A stretch of 64,000 bases of DNA from Aotearoamyces nothofagi (lineage: Eukaryota > Ascomycota > Leotiomycetes > Leotiales > Tympanidaceae). This document shows positions 1 to 11,841 of this stretch, piece after piece. Location: NCBI GenBank assembly GCA_015345905.1, contig JADDTR010000012.1, positions 318,578 to 382,577 on the forward strand, read 5' to 3'. The position numbers were made by a program, and so were the translations under genes. Position 1 is the first letter of the stretch; each line of letters opens with the position of its first letter. The notes beneath the pieces are model-generated. The model was not told the DNA's origin, searched no databases, and saw nothing but the letters and a program-made list of their open reading frames with translations.

Positions 1-2
1 AG

Positions 3-260
3 CCGTCTTCGTCAAGCTATACCCGAGGTGGGACATGGTATATTTCGTGGAAAGGGGAACAAGTTTACGGACAGAAGCATATTCGTTCCGAATTCCTGGT
101 CCGTGTAACATTTCTACCACAGCTACAGCGAAGTGCGGAAGTACAAGGATGGTTTGATAATCACCTATCAAACATTAACCGGTTCTGGCGTCTTGGATGG
201 TGGGCCCATGATGTGGACGGACGAACCGTTTCCCGAGATAGGGGAGAGTGGGCTGTATAG
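3..260 (+). CDS. Possible C-terminal tail of a gene entering from the left edge
   Basis: One frame is open from the window edge to a TAG at 258-260, giving 85 residues without a Met. The other two forward frames stop earlier. The peptide is rich in Trp and ends in a tryptophan-heavy tail (GWWAHDVDG near the end). I recognise no domain. It could be the last exon of a gene to the left, or a chance open frame, since the stretch is short and the family is unknown. Confidence 0.3.
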   Translation, partial: PSSSSYTRGGTWYISWKGEQVYGQKHIRSEFLVRVTFLPQLQRSAEVQGWFDNHLSNINRFWRLGWWAHDVDGRTVSRDRGEWAV

Positions 261-990
261 ATAGAACTGGCAGCTGTTAAAAGTTGGCCAAGCGACATGC
301 TCCAATGGCGTTGCTGAAGCTGATGATTAGGTATCATAGATTAAAATCTCGGGAATGATAAACTTTTCGAGAAGGACTTTATCTTTGAGTATGTGACCTG
401 AGAAGCCAGTGGGGTAGTTGAATAGCGAGTTTCCGAAGTATTCTGTTCCTTTAATCATATAAAGTAGTAAGAGATACCTGCTACCTACATTAGCCAACTG
501 ACATGAATTATCAACGAGACTTCCAGAGCAGTAATCATCATCACCGCTCTCACTTCCTTCAATGAAGCAGTATCCTCCTCAGATATAAGAGATAGAGCTA
601 TTAACGTGATGGAAGGATCCTATTTTCTAAGATGAGACAGACAGGTGAGAAAGAAAACTTCAAGTCTCTAATACACTTATTATAACCGTATTAGCGTATA
701 GCTTGGCAAAGTAGAGGAGTATGACATAGAACAGAGCTTCACGTATAACAATGCGGGCTTGCTTTTTCCAGGCGTCGTCGAAGGTGTACAGTCAACGAAT
801 TGCAAGTGATGTGGGGTATCAGGACTAATCGAAACCCCGGACCAGTCATATCGTCATATTAATTAAATTACATATACTCGTAACGCGTTATAAACAGCAT
901 GCTTGTGCCGGATCTTCACCAGGTAAGCCAGCATCTTCTGTGTACATCCGTATGCATCTTTGCATGAATGCCATTGGACCATCACGGCGA
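261..990. other. Intergenic, no feature seen
   Basis: This AT-leaning sequence lies between the possible left-edge gene tail and the 3' end of the PH-domain gene. It presumably holds the 3' untranslated ends. No long open frame, RNA gene or repeat is apparent. Confidence 0.6.
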
Positions 991-2296
991 TCACCGTAGC
1001 CCAGGAGCCCGCGGCCCTTCGTTTTCCTTTCTCCTAGCCAACAAACTTTTGAATGCGCCGAGACTATTGTCCAAAGTCTCCTCATTAGGTGCGCAGAAGC
1101 GGAAGCTCTTTTCTTCCGTGATGACCTGCATACAATGGGCCTTTGTTCGACTAATGGGGTCAATCTCAACTACGTTGATGATGGATGGAAGAGAAATTAT
1201 GAGGGACGGTGAATATTCGGCTTCGTCCTTGTATAATGCCAAATTCTTGGGTCGGAGAACTGCCCAGAGATTCTTCCACTGTTTAACGCCCCGCTGGGAT
1301 TTTAGGAAGAGAAGATGTCCTTGCCAAACTACTCTTTCGGGATCTTGTTCAATAGTGAAGCCGCTCAACTGACTAATATTACGCCCAGAAAGCATTGGCC
1401 GACTGGCGCCTAGTGGTCTGGCTGCCACTGGCTCTTCGGGCATAGAACCTGTAGAAGCACCTAGTGCTCGGTAAGGTTCTGCATCGGACATATCAGAGTG
1501 TGATGCAAGCTCATTCCCTGAATATTCAACTGTGTGTGACGGCCGCCGGGGTGTACTCAAAGAAGCTCTTTTTGATGTTGATACACGAGGCTGCGCATCA
1601 CTAGGCTCCGGCGAGCTTGACCCAAGTCGCTCATCTTGTAGTTGTCTTTCCACTCTCAATCTATACATTTCGTCCTCGAATCCGTTGTAGGAGCTAGCCA
1701 CATTTCCGCCTGGACTTGCCATGAATATTTCCTCTTCTTCTTCTTCAATACGAGCCTCCTGTCTAATAAGCTCGACCCACTCCTCAGCATCCTTCTTTGA
1801 CAGAGCTTCGAGATGGTAAGTTCGGGCAGAGGTAAAGAGGCCGAAAACGTTCTGCCGCTTCTGCTTGGGGTCTTTGAGCAACGCGACGGCTGTAAGGTCG
1901 GAAAGGTGAATCTTCTGGCGAAGCTTGGTTTCGTTTTGGTCCTTGTAGATAGAGAGAAAGTTTGGTCTGAGGACAAGATAGATGGGTTTCCAAGTCTAGA
2001 AGATATGTCAGCTCAGCTCGAAGTTTGCTGTGGACCTAGCAAAGTTCTACCCTCGTCTTACGAGTCCTCTTCTCCACATAGCCGCTCTTGAGAACGCGAT
2101 CGAACTCAAAGCTGCCATTCTGATTGACAGGCGAGAATGTATCTAAATTCAGATGTCCATGTCGTGTCTTGGTTGAAGAAGACGGCGGAGGCAAGGAAAT
2201 GGAGGTGGGAGGAAGTATTTGGATGCTATCCATTCGCCCTGGTATTGCCCTGGGGTAGGACGGCGAGGCCACCGCCGCGCTTTGGACTTGGGCCAT
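991..2296 (-). CDS. Dual PH-domain protein (Opy1-like)
   Basis: Two exons, 2296-2051 and 1995-991, give 416 residues. The donor GTAGAA and acceptor CTAG join KRTRKTR to TWKPIY in phase 0. PH domain 1 lies at about residues 70-175 and PH domain 2 at about 300-408. Both have the closing tryptophan or aromatic helix region, and the first shows the helix AEEWVELIR. Between them is a Ser-rich, probably disordered linker. Two PH domains with little else is the layout of yeast Opy1, which binds phosphoinositides at the plasma membrane; lipid binding here is inferred from that. Translation could also begin at the in-frame ATG at 2233 (MDSIQ), 21 codons downstream, which fits the conserved part better. 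The gene is divergent to EFL1 across about 880 bases. Confidence 0.85.
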
Positions 2297-3173
2297 GGCG
2301 GTATCGAGTGCCGGCGCCTCTCGTGTTGCCTGCTACAATATAGCTGAGCAACCAGACCTTTCGAGATGCGAGATGTGGCGGCTGAACGTGACAACAATAT
2401 CGGCAGGTCTTAGATAGGTACGGCAGTTGCAGTGGAACGAGTCACCTAGTTCCCAACGGCCGCAGAGTCTGAGAATGCGAACTGTCAGGACTGCAAGATC
2501 ATCTTGGACGATGGCATTTCCATATATACCGGCGCTCGGTCGACTGGACGGCAATGCGGGAGATTAGCACGACCATTAATTGCCTGTTGAGACTCGACGT
2601 GTGAAACTGGACGATTTAGAAGTAGGGGCGCGGTGGATAGCGGCCAAACTGGGTAGCCAGCAGCCAACGGATCGCTAAGGTACCACTGGAGTGCACTGGG
2701 TGCTAATCCCAACTAATATCCGGGGAAATCTGGCGTTCCAAATGGTGCTCAGCATCCCTGAGACGCCGCTGCGACGCCTGGAAATAGCATGCTGGCCGAT
2801 GTTAGGCTTTCTCATCTGCCGTCCATTTTCATGCGTGCACACGCCCTGCAGCGTCCAGCGTCCAGTGTCCACTGCAGCCTGCGGGGCATATCAAGAATGC
2901 ACTGAAATTTCATATCAGACACGCCGTGCCTTGGCTCTGCACGTGCTGTGTTGTGGCTGGAGGCTGTATCACGCTCTAGCCGGTGCCTGAGGCGGTGGCT
3001 TGGTGGGGCTCTGTGAAGTGGCATCGCAATCGCATCGCAATCGCGTCGGCAGGATGTTCTTTGAGCATGATGGTTGAAATTTCAACTTCATATTCTAAAC
3101 TCCGTGCTCCACGGCACGTCTTCTTCTGCCTTCTTTTGTTCTCTAGTGTCGTAGCATTAGACTTCCAGTCAAG
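2297..3173. promoter_or_regulatory. Divergent upstream region of PH-domain gene and EFL1
   Basis: The 877 bases separate two genes that point away from each other, so promoters for both must lie here. No clear TATA box was found. The part nearest EFL1 has a repeated hexamer-like run (atcgcaatcgcatcgcaatcg near 3024-3044). No conserved reading frame is visible. Confidence 0.4.
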
Positions 3174-6100
3174 ATGGTTGTCGTCAATCCAGAAAAACTA
3201 GTCAGTTTGCAGCACAATGCCAGCGGCGTGAGAAATGTAAGTCGCAGTAGAAAGAAAGATGATGGGACTCGGGATTTGAACTGACACGCTCAACCAGATT
3301 TGCATACTGGCACACGTTGTGGGTATTCTCTTCATCTTGGGCAGATTATGTTGTACTGACATATTGCTTAGGATCATGGTAAAACGTCTCTCACCGACGC
3401 ACTTATTGCCACCAACGGCATCATATCTCCTAAACTCGCAGGAAAGATTCGATACCTTGATTCCCGCCCCGATGAACAGCTTCGAGGCATTACCATGGAG
3501 TCTTCCGCAATCTCTCTATACTTCTCCATGTTGCGACGTTCCGCGCCAGACGCTGCACCAGAACAGAACGAATACCTGATAAACTTGATAGACTCGCCAG
3601 GTCATATCGATTTCAGCAGTGAAGTTTCTACAGCTTCGAGGTTGTGCGATGGTGCAGTAGTGCTTGTTGACGCAGTAGAAGGTGTTTGCAGTCAGACAGT
3701 GACCGTCTTACGCCAGGCGTGGATTGAACATATGAAGCCTTTACTGGTAATCAATAAAATGGACAGACTAATTACAGAGCTCAAGATGAGTCCTGGTGAG
3801 GCATATATACACCTCAGCAAATTACTTGAACAGGTAAATGCTGTACTTGGAAGTTTCTTTCAGGGAGAGCGCATGGAAGAGGATCTGAACTGGAGAGAAA
3901 GAGTGGACGAGAGAGTCGCTGCCGCTGCCGCAAAAGAACAAGAGCGTGCTGAGAGACACGCTGCTACTGGTACCGGACCACTAGCAGATGATACAGAGAG
4001 CATCATTCAAGCAGAATTTGAGGAAAAGGATGATGAAGATCTTTACTTCGCCCCGGAAAAGAACAACGTTATCTTCAGTAGTGCTGTAGATGGATGGGCC
4101 TTTACTGTGAGACAATTCGCCAGTTTATATGAGAAAAAGCTCGGAATAAAAAGATCCGCCATGGAGAAAGTGTTATGGGGAGACTTCTATCTAGACCCGA
4201 AAACCAAAAAGGTCCTTGGACAAAAGCATCTCAGGGGCCGAAACTTAAAGCCAATGTTTGTCCAGCTCGTACTAGATCAGATATGGGCAGTATACCAAGC
4301 TACATCAGGGGGAGATAAAGGGAAGGGGTGCGTGGATTTTCTATCTTCTTCTTATCTTGTTGTACTTATGAAAATTAATACAATTTCAATGGAACTCCTT
4401 TCTAACCTGCGCTCTTATAGTGATCCAGCAATGACGGAAAAGATTACCAAGTCTCTAAACATCAGCCTTCCACCGCATATAACACGCTCAAGAGACCCCC
4501 GGGCTATCCTTACTGCCTTGTTTTCAGCCTGGTTGCCACTATCTACAGCCCTACTGGTATCAGTTGTTGAATCGTTACCTTCGCCACCTATTGCCCAAGC
4601 AGCGAGAGTACCAGCACTCATCGATAGCTCGCCAGGTTTTGATTATGTCGACCCAGCAGTACGGGATGCAATGGTGAACTTTAAATCGTCCAAATCAGAC
4701 CCTGTCGTTGCATATGTAAGCAAGATGGTCTCGATTCCTGAGAGCGAGTTGCCAGAGAATAGGAGAAGAGCTGGTGGTACTCTCACCCCCGACGAAGCCA
4801 GGGAGATGGGCCGTCGGAAGCGAGCAGAGATTGCAAAGGCCCAAGCACTCGCAGAAGGAGGAGCAACTGACACTCTAGATGGTGCCACAAACGCTCTCAA
4901 CAGCGCCAGTTTAGAAGATCCCACCGATGAACCCGAGAAGAAGCCTGATCCTGAGCACCTCATTGGATTTGCACGCATATACTCCGGGACGCTATCTGTG
5001 GGCGATAGTCTCTACGTCTTGCCTCCTAAATTTTCACCTGCACACCCGCATAGCAGCCCAGAACCGCAAAAAGTTACAGTTACCGCCCTATACTTGCTCA
5101 TGGGCCGTGGTCTGGAGCCTCTCACTTCGGTTCCTGCTGGCGTCGTCTTTGGCATTGGTGGCTTAGAAGGACACATCCTCAAATCAGGGACCCTCTGTAG
5201 TCAACTGGAAGGCAGTGTCAATCTTGCTGGTGTCAATATGGGCTCACAGCCAATTGTTCGTGTAGCTCTTGAGCCAGTAAACCCTGCGGACCTGGATAAA
5301 ATGGTCAATGGGTTGAAGTTGCTTGTGCAAAGCGATCCATGTGCAGAATATGAGCAATTTTCAAGTGGAGAGCATGTTTTACTCACAGCCGGTGAGCTTC
5401 ATCTTGAGCGGTGCCTTACAGATTTGAAAGAACGATTCGCAAGATGCGAGATCCAGGCCGGTGAACCCATCGTGCCATATCGGGAAAGCATTGTAAGAGC
5501 AGGTCCAGAAGAGATGAGACCGCCGGCGAATAAGGAACTAGGCAGAGGCACCGTTATTGGTGTGACGAATTCCAAGCAAGTAACGATAAGATTACGGATA
5601 CTGCCGTTGCCAGCAGAGGTCACGACATTTCTGAGCAAGAATTCCGGTGCCATTAAGAGACTGTATTCAGACCGAAAGGCCAAAGAGGGTGGCAATTATG
5701 CCGATGCTGCCAACGTGATAGATGATACAACTGAACAGGAAGAGATCGACGAGTCTGCGGAGCTTATTACAGGTGGAGTGCTTTCGCTTGAAGACTTTAA
5801 GAAGCAACTACAAAGTACCTTTGAGAGCGTTAAAGGAGAGCGTGATATCTGGAATGGTGCTGTTGAGAAGATCACAGCGTTTGCACCCAGGCGGACAGGG
5901 CCTAATCTTCTAATAGACAATACTACTGATAGTATTTGCAGTCACTTGTAGGCTTTCTTCTCCCACCCGCTTCGTCTGATATGCTTACTTACTGAATGCA
6001 GTCTTCGATCTACAACCGATGAAGAAACTCATCAATCGACTGTGGGCGAGACTCTCCAACCTAGAGACTTCGCAGACAAGATCAGCTATGCTTTCCAGCT

Positions 6101-6780
6101 CGCTACAGCGCAAGGCCCCATGTGCAGCGAGCCTGTTCAGGGTATTGCTGTCTTCCTAGAGAACGTTATCGTAAACGCTTCCACAGATGAAGAGTCTTCG
6201 GCTCGCGATAGGCTCGGTAGACTCACAGGTGAGGTCATCAAGACGGTCCAGAAGAGTATTCATCAAGGTTTCCTTGACTGGAGCCCGCGACTCCTCCTTG
6301 CGATGTATTCGTGTGAGATTCAAGCAAGCAGTAAGCGCTTCCGTATCCTTAGCTCTCCTCAAACAAGCCTGCTAACTACGGTTTTCCACCATAGCTGAAG
6401 TTCTAGGCCGCGTCTATGATGTCCTGACTCGTCGTCGGGGACGTATTCTTTCCGAAGCATTAAAAGAAGGCACGCCATTCTACACAATTCTCTCTCTACT
6501 ACCTGTGGCACAATCATTCGGGTTCAGCGACGAGATGCGCAAACGTACTGCCGGGCTTGCCTCGCCCCAGCTGAAATTTGAAGGCTTTGAGATTCTAGAT
6601 GAGGATCCGTACTGGGTGCCGCGGACGGAGGAGGAGATGGAGGATCTGGGTGAGCTGGCCGATAAGGAGAATGTGGCCAAGAGATATGTGGATGGCGTAA
6701 GGGAGAGAAAGGGCCTGCTTGTGGCGGGTAGAGGGAAGGGGATGGGAGAGGGCGAGAAGGGGAAGAATTTGAAGAGATAA
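3174..6780 (+). CDS. EFL1: Elongation factor-like GTPase 1 (EFL1/Ria1)
   Basis: Six exons (3174-3236, 3298-3318, 3372-4327, 4421-5947, 6002-6330, 6395-6780) give 1093 residues, the usual length for this family. Efl1 is a cytoplasmic EF-2-like GTPase that works with Sdo1/SBDS to remove Tif6/eIF6 from new 60S subunits. The G motifs are visible: AHVDHGKT (G1), DSPGHIDF (G3) and NKMD (G4). The effector segment with RGITMESS follows G1, and an acidic insertion around residues 190-240 is typical of EFL1 rather than EF-2. The EF-2-like domains follow, ending in a C-terminal region with [14 protein letters not shown] and a basic Gly/Lys tail. The second exon is only 21 bases and supplies ICILAHV of the P-loop. 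The third intron (4328-4420, 93 bases) is a multiple of three without a stop, so a naive reading would retain it; removing it gives KGDPAMTEK, which fits the family. Confidence 0.95.
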
Positions 6781-7150
6781 AACATGGGATAAGGTGTTCA
6801 GGGATCTTGATGTAGACTACGAGAATTATAGCTGCATTTTATAAAAGGATTTTTTTTCTCAATAACTTATCTTGAAATGTATGGTTGCTACTCTCGCAGG
6901 ACATGCAAGCCATTTACTGAAATCTATCTATTCTGCACAAGCGGAGGTAATACCATCCGTAAGCTCATATCCAGAGGACCAGAGCAGTGCTATGTGCAAT
7001 CAGACGCAAGAAATCGACTCCTTAACAAGCAGTAATAAGATAGCAAGCCTTACTCGTACATACACAAAATGGTGCTGGAATGTGGGATAAGAAAAGCTTT
7101 AGGCAAAGCATTATAACCCCAACATAGTTGTCGGTATTAGGTAGGGACGA
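6781..7150. other. Intergenic between convergent genes
   Basis: The 3' ends of EFL1 (+) and the cysteine-motif gene (-) face each other here. A short T-run (6850-6858) lies near the EFL1 end and is compatible with a 3' processing region. Nothing else was seen. Confidence 0.5.
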
Positions 7151-9074
7151 TCAATACGCCACTGAATTCTGCATCAGAACGTCTGCGGCATGGAGCTCAA
7201 CAGCTTCCTCAGTGACAGCAACCCCATTCAAGACTTGAAGAGGCTCGGATCCAAAGTGGTGACCCTGTTGCTCTTCATCTTCCATTAGCGTAGGCGTTAG
7301 TAGAATCGATTTCGGCGGCGTGAATGTCATGAGGTCCTCATTAGTCGCCCCCAGGGGAATCAAAACCAAAGGAGTGCATGGTGCAATTGCTTCATCCGGA
7401 TCAACAACAAGTCCGAGGTCACCTTTTTCATGGAATGTGTCGAGATTGATGAGGTTCTGAAGATCCAGATTAGTGAGGAGAGAATTGTCACTATAGGTTC
7501 AGCTGTTAGTTCTTGCTCTAGTGATTACTTGTGAATGATCTAAAACGTCCTCAAGGCTTATTGGACGCTTGGGTAGGGAAAAGGTAATCTTAAGCTTTAC
7601 CTTCTTCGAGTCTGGCCCTTTTGTGCAACTTCGTTTTCTATTTTCTTTTCTGGAAATACTTCCATCAAATGTTTAGTACTATTGGGTGGTATCAATGCTG
7701 GCCTAATCTCAGATCTAAATGATGAATCATCGGCCAAGCTGCTGTCACTCGATTCTTGGCGTCGAGTACTTATGAACACATTTCTCAACCGGCTCTCCCT
7801 CGTTGGTGTATAATCAATTCCAAGACCGATAGATCGACTAGCTTCCACATTGAGACTTCTCGTCATTGCTGTAGAATCATAGGCGTTTGATGGTTGTCCA
7901 AACGTAGTGTCGGCATTTTGTTCATCATTGAAAGGACTAGCTTCGATGGCAGGTACTGCAACAGTAAGGTCTGGAGTGTCAGGTGAAGGAGTCATATTTG
8001 CACGTCGATGGTGCTCTTGCCAATCTTGTCTAGGAGTCTTATTCAATTAGCACAAGGTCACCAATATAAACAAGTGCTTACCAGCCTAGATGGAGGGTTG
8101 GGCCGTAATCCTAAGTTGCGAGCATGCTTGACAAGAGCTACCGGGCGTTGGCCTAGCAGATGAAATCCGAAACCCGTTGCAGCAGTGAGTGGCAAATCTT
8201 CGTTGGCAATGCTGTTAAGGCTAAGAAAGCTCCGATCAATAGAAGTGGGACGACAAAAGTGGCAACATTTGAATTGACACTCTTTCTTTGGTAGCCACGG
8301 CTTCCGCCTATTGTTGGATCGTGTTGGTGTAGGTGAGAAACAGGGGAAGAGAGACGTGCTGCTTCCGGGTGTAGGTAGGTCCAGTTGCAAGTTTTCATAA
8401 GAAACTGTGAAGTTGGCTTGATTTGCAACGTCTAGGACCTATGCGTAAAATGAGCGTATGAACATTTACATAGGAAAGGATGGTATTCGAGCAAGACGTT
8501 TTGATCAGAATAAACTTACATGAGACCTCTGCTTGAGAATAGTATCGATCTGGTCCGAGGAATAGGTTTTAAGATCCTCGTCATTGATCTCGTCAAAGAA
8601 TGATAGATGGCTAGAAGATCTCGCAGCAGGGCTTCTCTTCTTTGGAGACGGATTGACCATGGGAGGCAGTCCATCAAGGTAATCCTGTATCAATGCTTAG
8701 TAAAACTTCAAAAGTGAGATTACAGGAATAGCCTTCATTACCCTCATATAATTTTGCTCCAAGTCATCCTCAAGTAGAAGCTCACGATCTTGCGTGCATC
8801 GATAAACCCAGCCCATTGAGCCAGGCCGAAGACAGAGAGCACATCGCCATTCTTCAGAGTAGAGCCGAGTCATCGTCAGGTGGGTACACTGTCCATTCCT
8901 AGTCGTGCTTGGAGGTATGAAGTGGACGGGAGTTGCAGGTGGTTGGTTCGAAATGGAACTGGAATGCGATGAGGCAGCATATGATTCTGAAGGAGAAGCC
9001 ATCTGATGAAGTTCGCGGTCGACAATTGTTGGCAGCCGTTTACGGGCAATTCGACTCTTCAGAGTTGGTGACAA
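7151..9074 (-). CDS. Uncharacterised protein with two cysteine motifs
   Basis: Five exons (9074-8742, 8684-8520, 8438-8082, 8037-7601, 7490-7151) join in frame to 543 residues, each with GT..AG introns of 44 to 110 bases. I do not recognise a named family. The first exon contains a compact cysteine region near residues 63-95 (CALCLRPGSMGWVYRC) that could bind zinc. The third exon has a second one (FKCCHFCRP, about residue 208) followed by a Leu/Gly-rich conserved-looking block. The rest is Ser/Pro-rich and probably disordered. The protein lacks a signal peptide or membrane segment. Conservation of the cysteine blocks across five consistent exons argues that the gene is real. It is convergent with EFL1. 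Confidence 0.8.
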
Positions 9075-10889
9075 GTAAAGTGTTTATGAACCGAGTGCTG
9101 CGGTCTGGTTGCGGCACCAGGTGTGTATTTAACTCAAGATTTCATGCGTTGCTCACAGAATAAATATTCGGTAACTTGTGACCAGGCTTCAACCACATTT
9201 GAATTCTGAATATTCCTCACCCACGGTTACAGTAAAAGAAAAGTGAGCGAAAGAGAATACAAGTAAAGAAGATGTCTGCTACGAGTACAGGACAAAGACT
9301 AAGATTAGGTTATAAATCAATCTGTACATTTTAGCCGTACGCTTCCTAGTATTCTTTCTCTTAAACTTTACTCCATTTGACTAAAATACTATCTAGCAAA
9401 CGAGCTGCGTGCTTTGAAAGGGTTACCACGCCTGCTTATGAGTGTGATCTATAATTAGACCCCGACCGGCTACACTATCTACTATGGTCTCCTCAACTTT
9501 GACGAGAAAGAGAAGAAATTTTCAAAGTAGAGCAAGGGGTCGGTGAAAGATATCTCGGTGTTGAAGAAGGTTGGGCCTTTACTATGGCCGCAGCAAGCAC
9601 CCTCTCGGAATTGAAAAAAGAGCGATAGACTTCGACTCTAAGCAAGAGAAGTACACCAACAAGCTTTAACTTTAAAACTAGCACTGCTTATTGGCTACAC
9701 TCGTAGCAATATGGAATAATTTGATATATAAGAAGGATTTGATAAAAGGAACGGTACACTGTGAGGCATAGACTATGATTGAATAGCAACCTCTCGCCGA
9801 TAATAGGCGGGAGGCTTTTATGATCCTTTCTAGGTTGTTCAGTGAGGCAATAGATTTGGCTCGAAAGCTCCCCCTGATAACTCATAAGTACTTCTCTCAT
9901 TTATTTAGAGGAAGTTGTGTTTTGCTAAGTGCACAATAGCTTTTCGCTATCCACTTCTGTATACTCCTTTAGGTTTCATCAAAGGCAAAAAAGAGTACGA
10001 TAGGAACTTTATAACTTTGCATTCGCTTGAGAATTGCAACTTTAAGGAGAATTATCAATGTTTACTTTAACAGAGCTGTTCTGCGTCTACCGGGTAGCTC
10101 AATGTTCACAGCAACTAAGATGCACACTGAAGCCTCTCAATCTATATTCGCAGAATACAAATTGACAGCTAACTCTCTGATAAAGCCTTGAGATTTTGCG
10201 TTTCAATATCTTACACAGAGGTTATGCCTTGCAAACAATAGTATATGGGAAGGTGGTATTGGCAACCGCTTGGCATCCGTGGTGTTGCTGATTCGACCAC
10301 CAACGTTTTAAAAAGATCAAAGTCCACGATGAATACTTATCGCCTTTTCGGGGATTCCAATACTATTGGAATACCATTGATCTCATTGAGATTCAATCGT
10401 GTTATTGGTGTTGATGTTGATGTTGCTGTTGCTGTGTTGTTACCACCCAAGGGCCCTGGTTACCCATCCACGCCGGTACCGTTGTTGTTATTCGCTGATA
10501 GCATCGCTTGCACTAGGTATCCTAGTCCACATAAACTCCGCTTTCTGTCACAACAACCAGATCGTGATCGTATCCCAGCCGAAGCACTGAACTTCACTTT
10601 CAGAGAGCATTATTGACGCGCTTCATATAACGGGCAAGACTGCTGTGGCACAAAGGCGTCGATCACATAAGGTCAGTCGAATCAATTAGCACATTCCACT
10701 TCTTCATTCCTCGGAAAAGGGTACCGGTATCCAGAATGCGGAGAAAGCTCCAGCTTTAAAGCCTCGGCCTCCATGCGGAGATATGAGGAACTCGGCGATT
10801 ATGTATCATAATTTGCAGGCGCGCGCACATCAGGTTTATTGCTAACCTTTGGTCTAGGACAGCACTTCGATCATTGCGCGGCGCTCAAG
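9075..10889. other. Long intergenic region, no gene supported
   Basis: About 1.8 kb with AT-rich sequence and only short, unconvincing frames. A GC-rich hairpin at 9790-9814 (arms of nine bases with one mismatch, seven-base loop) is followed by CTTTTAT. The 10245-10616 frame has no family resemblance. The last few hundred bases should contain the promoter of the Mpv17-like gene. Confidence 0.5.
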
Positions 10890-11841
10890 ATGTCGGTCAA
10901 ATTCGAGAAGGATACGATCCAGCGGACGGGTAGTGCAGCTGGCGCTCAAGACCTAAGCATTATACGCAGAGGGCAAGAAATAAGCACGATACGCAGAGGG
11001 ACACACCCAATTGCCGAGGAAATTGGAACTGCGTTGACTGGAGGCAAAGGCAATATAGGGACGAAGGGATATTTGTCTGTGGGTGGTTGCTCAGATTTCA
11101 AGCTGGGGTAAATGTGTCGCTGACATGCGGTGTCCAGGTCTACCTCGAGCACCTCCAGAAGAATCCTTTGCGAACTAAGATGCTCACATCTGGAACCTTG
11201 TCGGGTCTCCAGGAATTTCTTGCCTCGTGGATTGCGAAAGACCGTAATCGGAATGGCCACTACTTCACGGCAAGAGTGCCGAAGATGGCGGTATATGGCG
11301 CGTTCATCAGTGCACCTCTCGGGCACTTCTTGATTAGCATACTTCAGAAGGTGTTTGCTGGTAGAACCAGCTTGAAGGCTAAGATCCTCCAGATCCTGTT
11401 CAGTAACCTGCTCGTACGTCCTTTGCTATATACCAGTTCAGAGATGCAGCTGACAAATTCTAATAGGTTGCACCAATTCAAAACACCGTGTACTTGGTCT
11501 CCATGGCAATAATTGCAGGCGCACGCACAATTCACCAAGTCCACGCGACATGGAAGGCTGGTTTTATGCCTGTCATGAAGGTTAGCTGGGTGACATCACC
11601 TCTTGCTCTTGCTTTTGCCCAGCAGTTCCTTCCGCCGCAGACATGGGTGCCCTTCTTCAACCTTGTTGGATTTACAATCGGTTTATATATCAACTCTTCC
11701 ACGAAGAAGAAGCGCCTTGCTGCTTTGAGAAAGAAGCACTATGGTAACAATAGGCCGGAGGACTATCCTGGACCCAGCAGTGGCCCGTCAATCGGACCTG
11801 GGGGGTTAGGTGGACTAGGTGGTGGAAACCCACCTTACTGA
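10890..11841 (+). CDS. Mpv17/PMP22-family membrane protein (25D9-6 type)
   Basis: Three exons (10890-11078, 11138-11413, 11467-11841) give 279 residues. The splice joins produce LSVYLEHLQKNPLRTKM and NLLVAPIQNTVYL, as expected for the family. Mpv17/PMP22 proteins are four-helix channel-like membrane proteins of peroxisomes or mitochondria. Hydrophobic segments can be seen around residues 95-115, 150-175 and 205-235, and the signature block with WVPFFNLVGF is present. The C terminus is Lys-rich and then Gly/Pro-rich. This subgroup is often annotated as integral membrane protein 25D9-6. The Neurospora Woronin sorting complex protein WSC belongs to the same superfamily, so a peroxisome or Woronin-body role is possible but inferred. 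The N terminus carries a 27-bp tandem duplication. The neighbour downstream on the same strand is a Pex11-family gene. Confidence 0.9.
10954..11000 (+). repeat. 27-bp direct duplication in coding sequence
   Basis: The segment beginning TAAGCATTATACGCAGAGGG at 10954 recurs at 10981 with two changes, a 27-base period. It encodes two copies of an IRRG motif in the variable N-terminal part of the Mpv17-like protein. The duplication keeps the frame. Confidence 0.75.

Noticed and set aside
10245-10616. 123-codon plus-strand frame upstream of the Mpv17-like gene
   Set aside because: Low-complexity Val/Leu stretch, no family resemblance, no splice partner exons.
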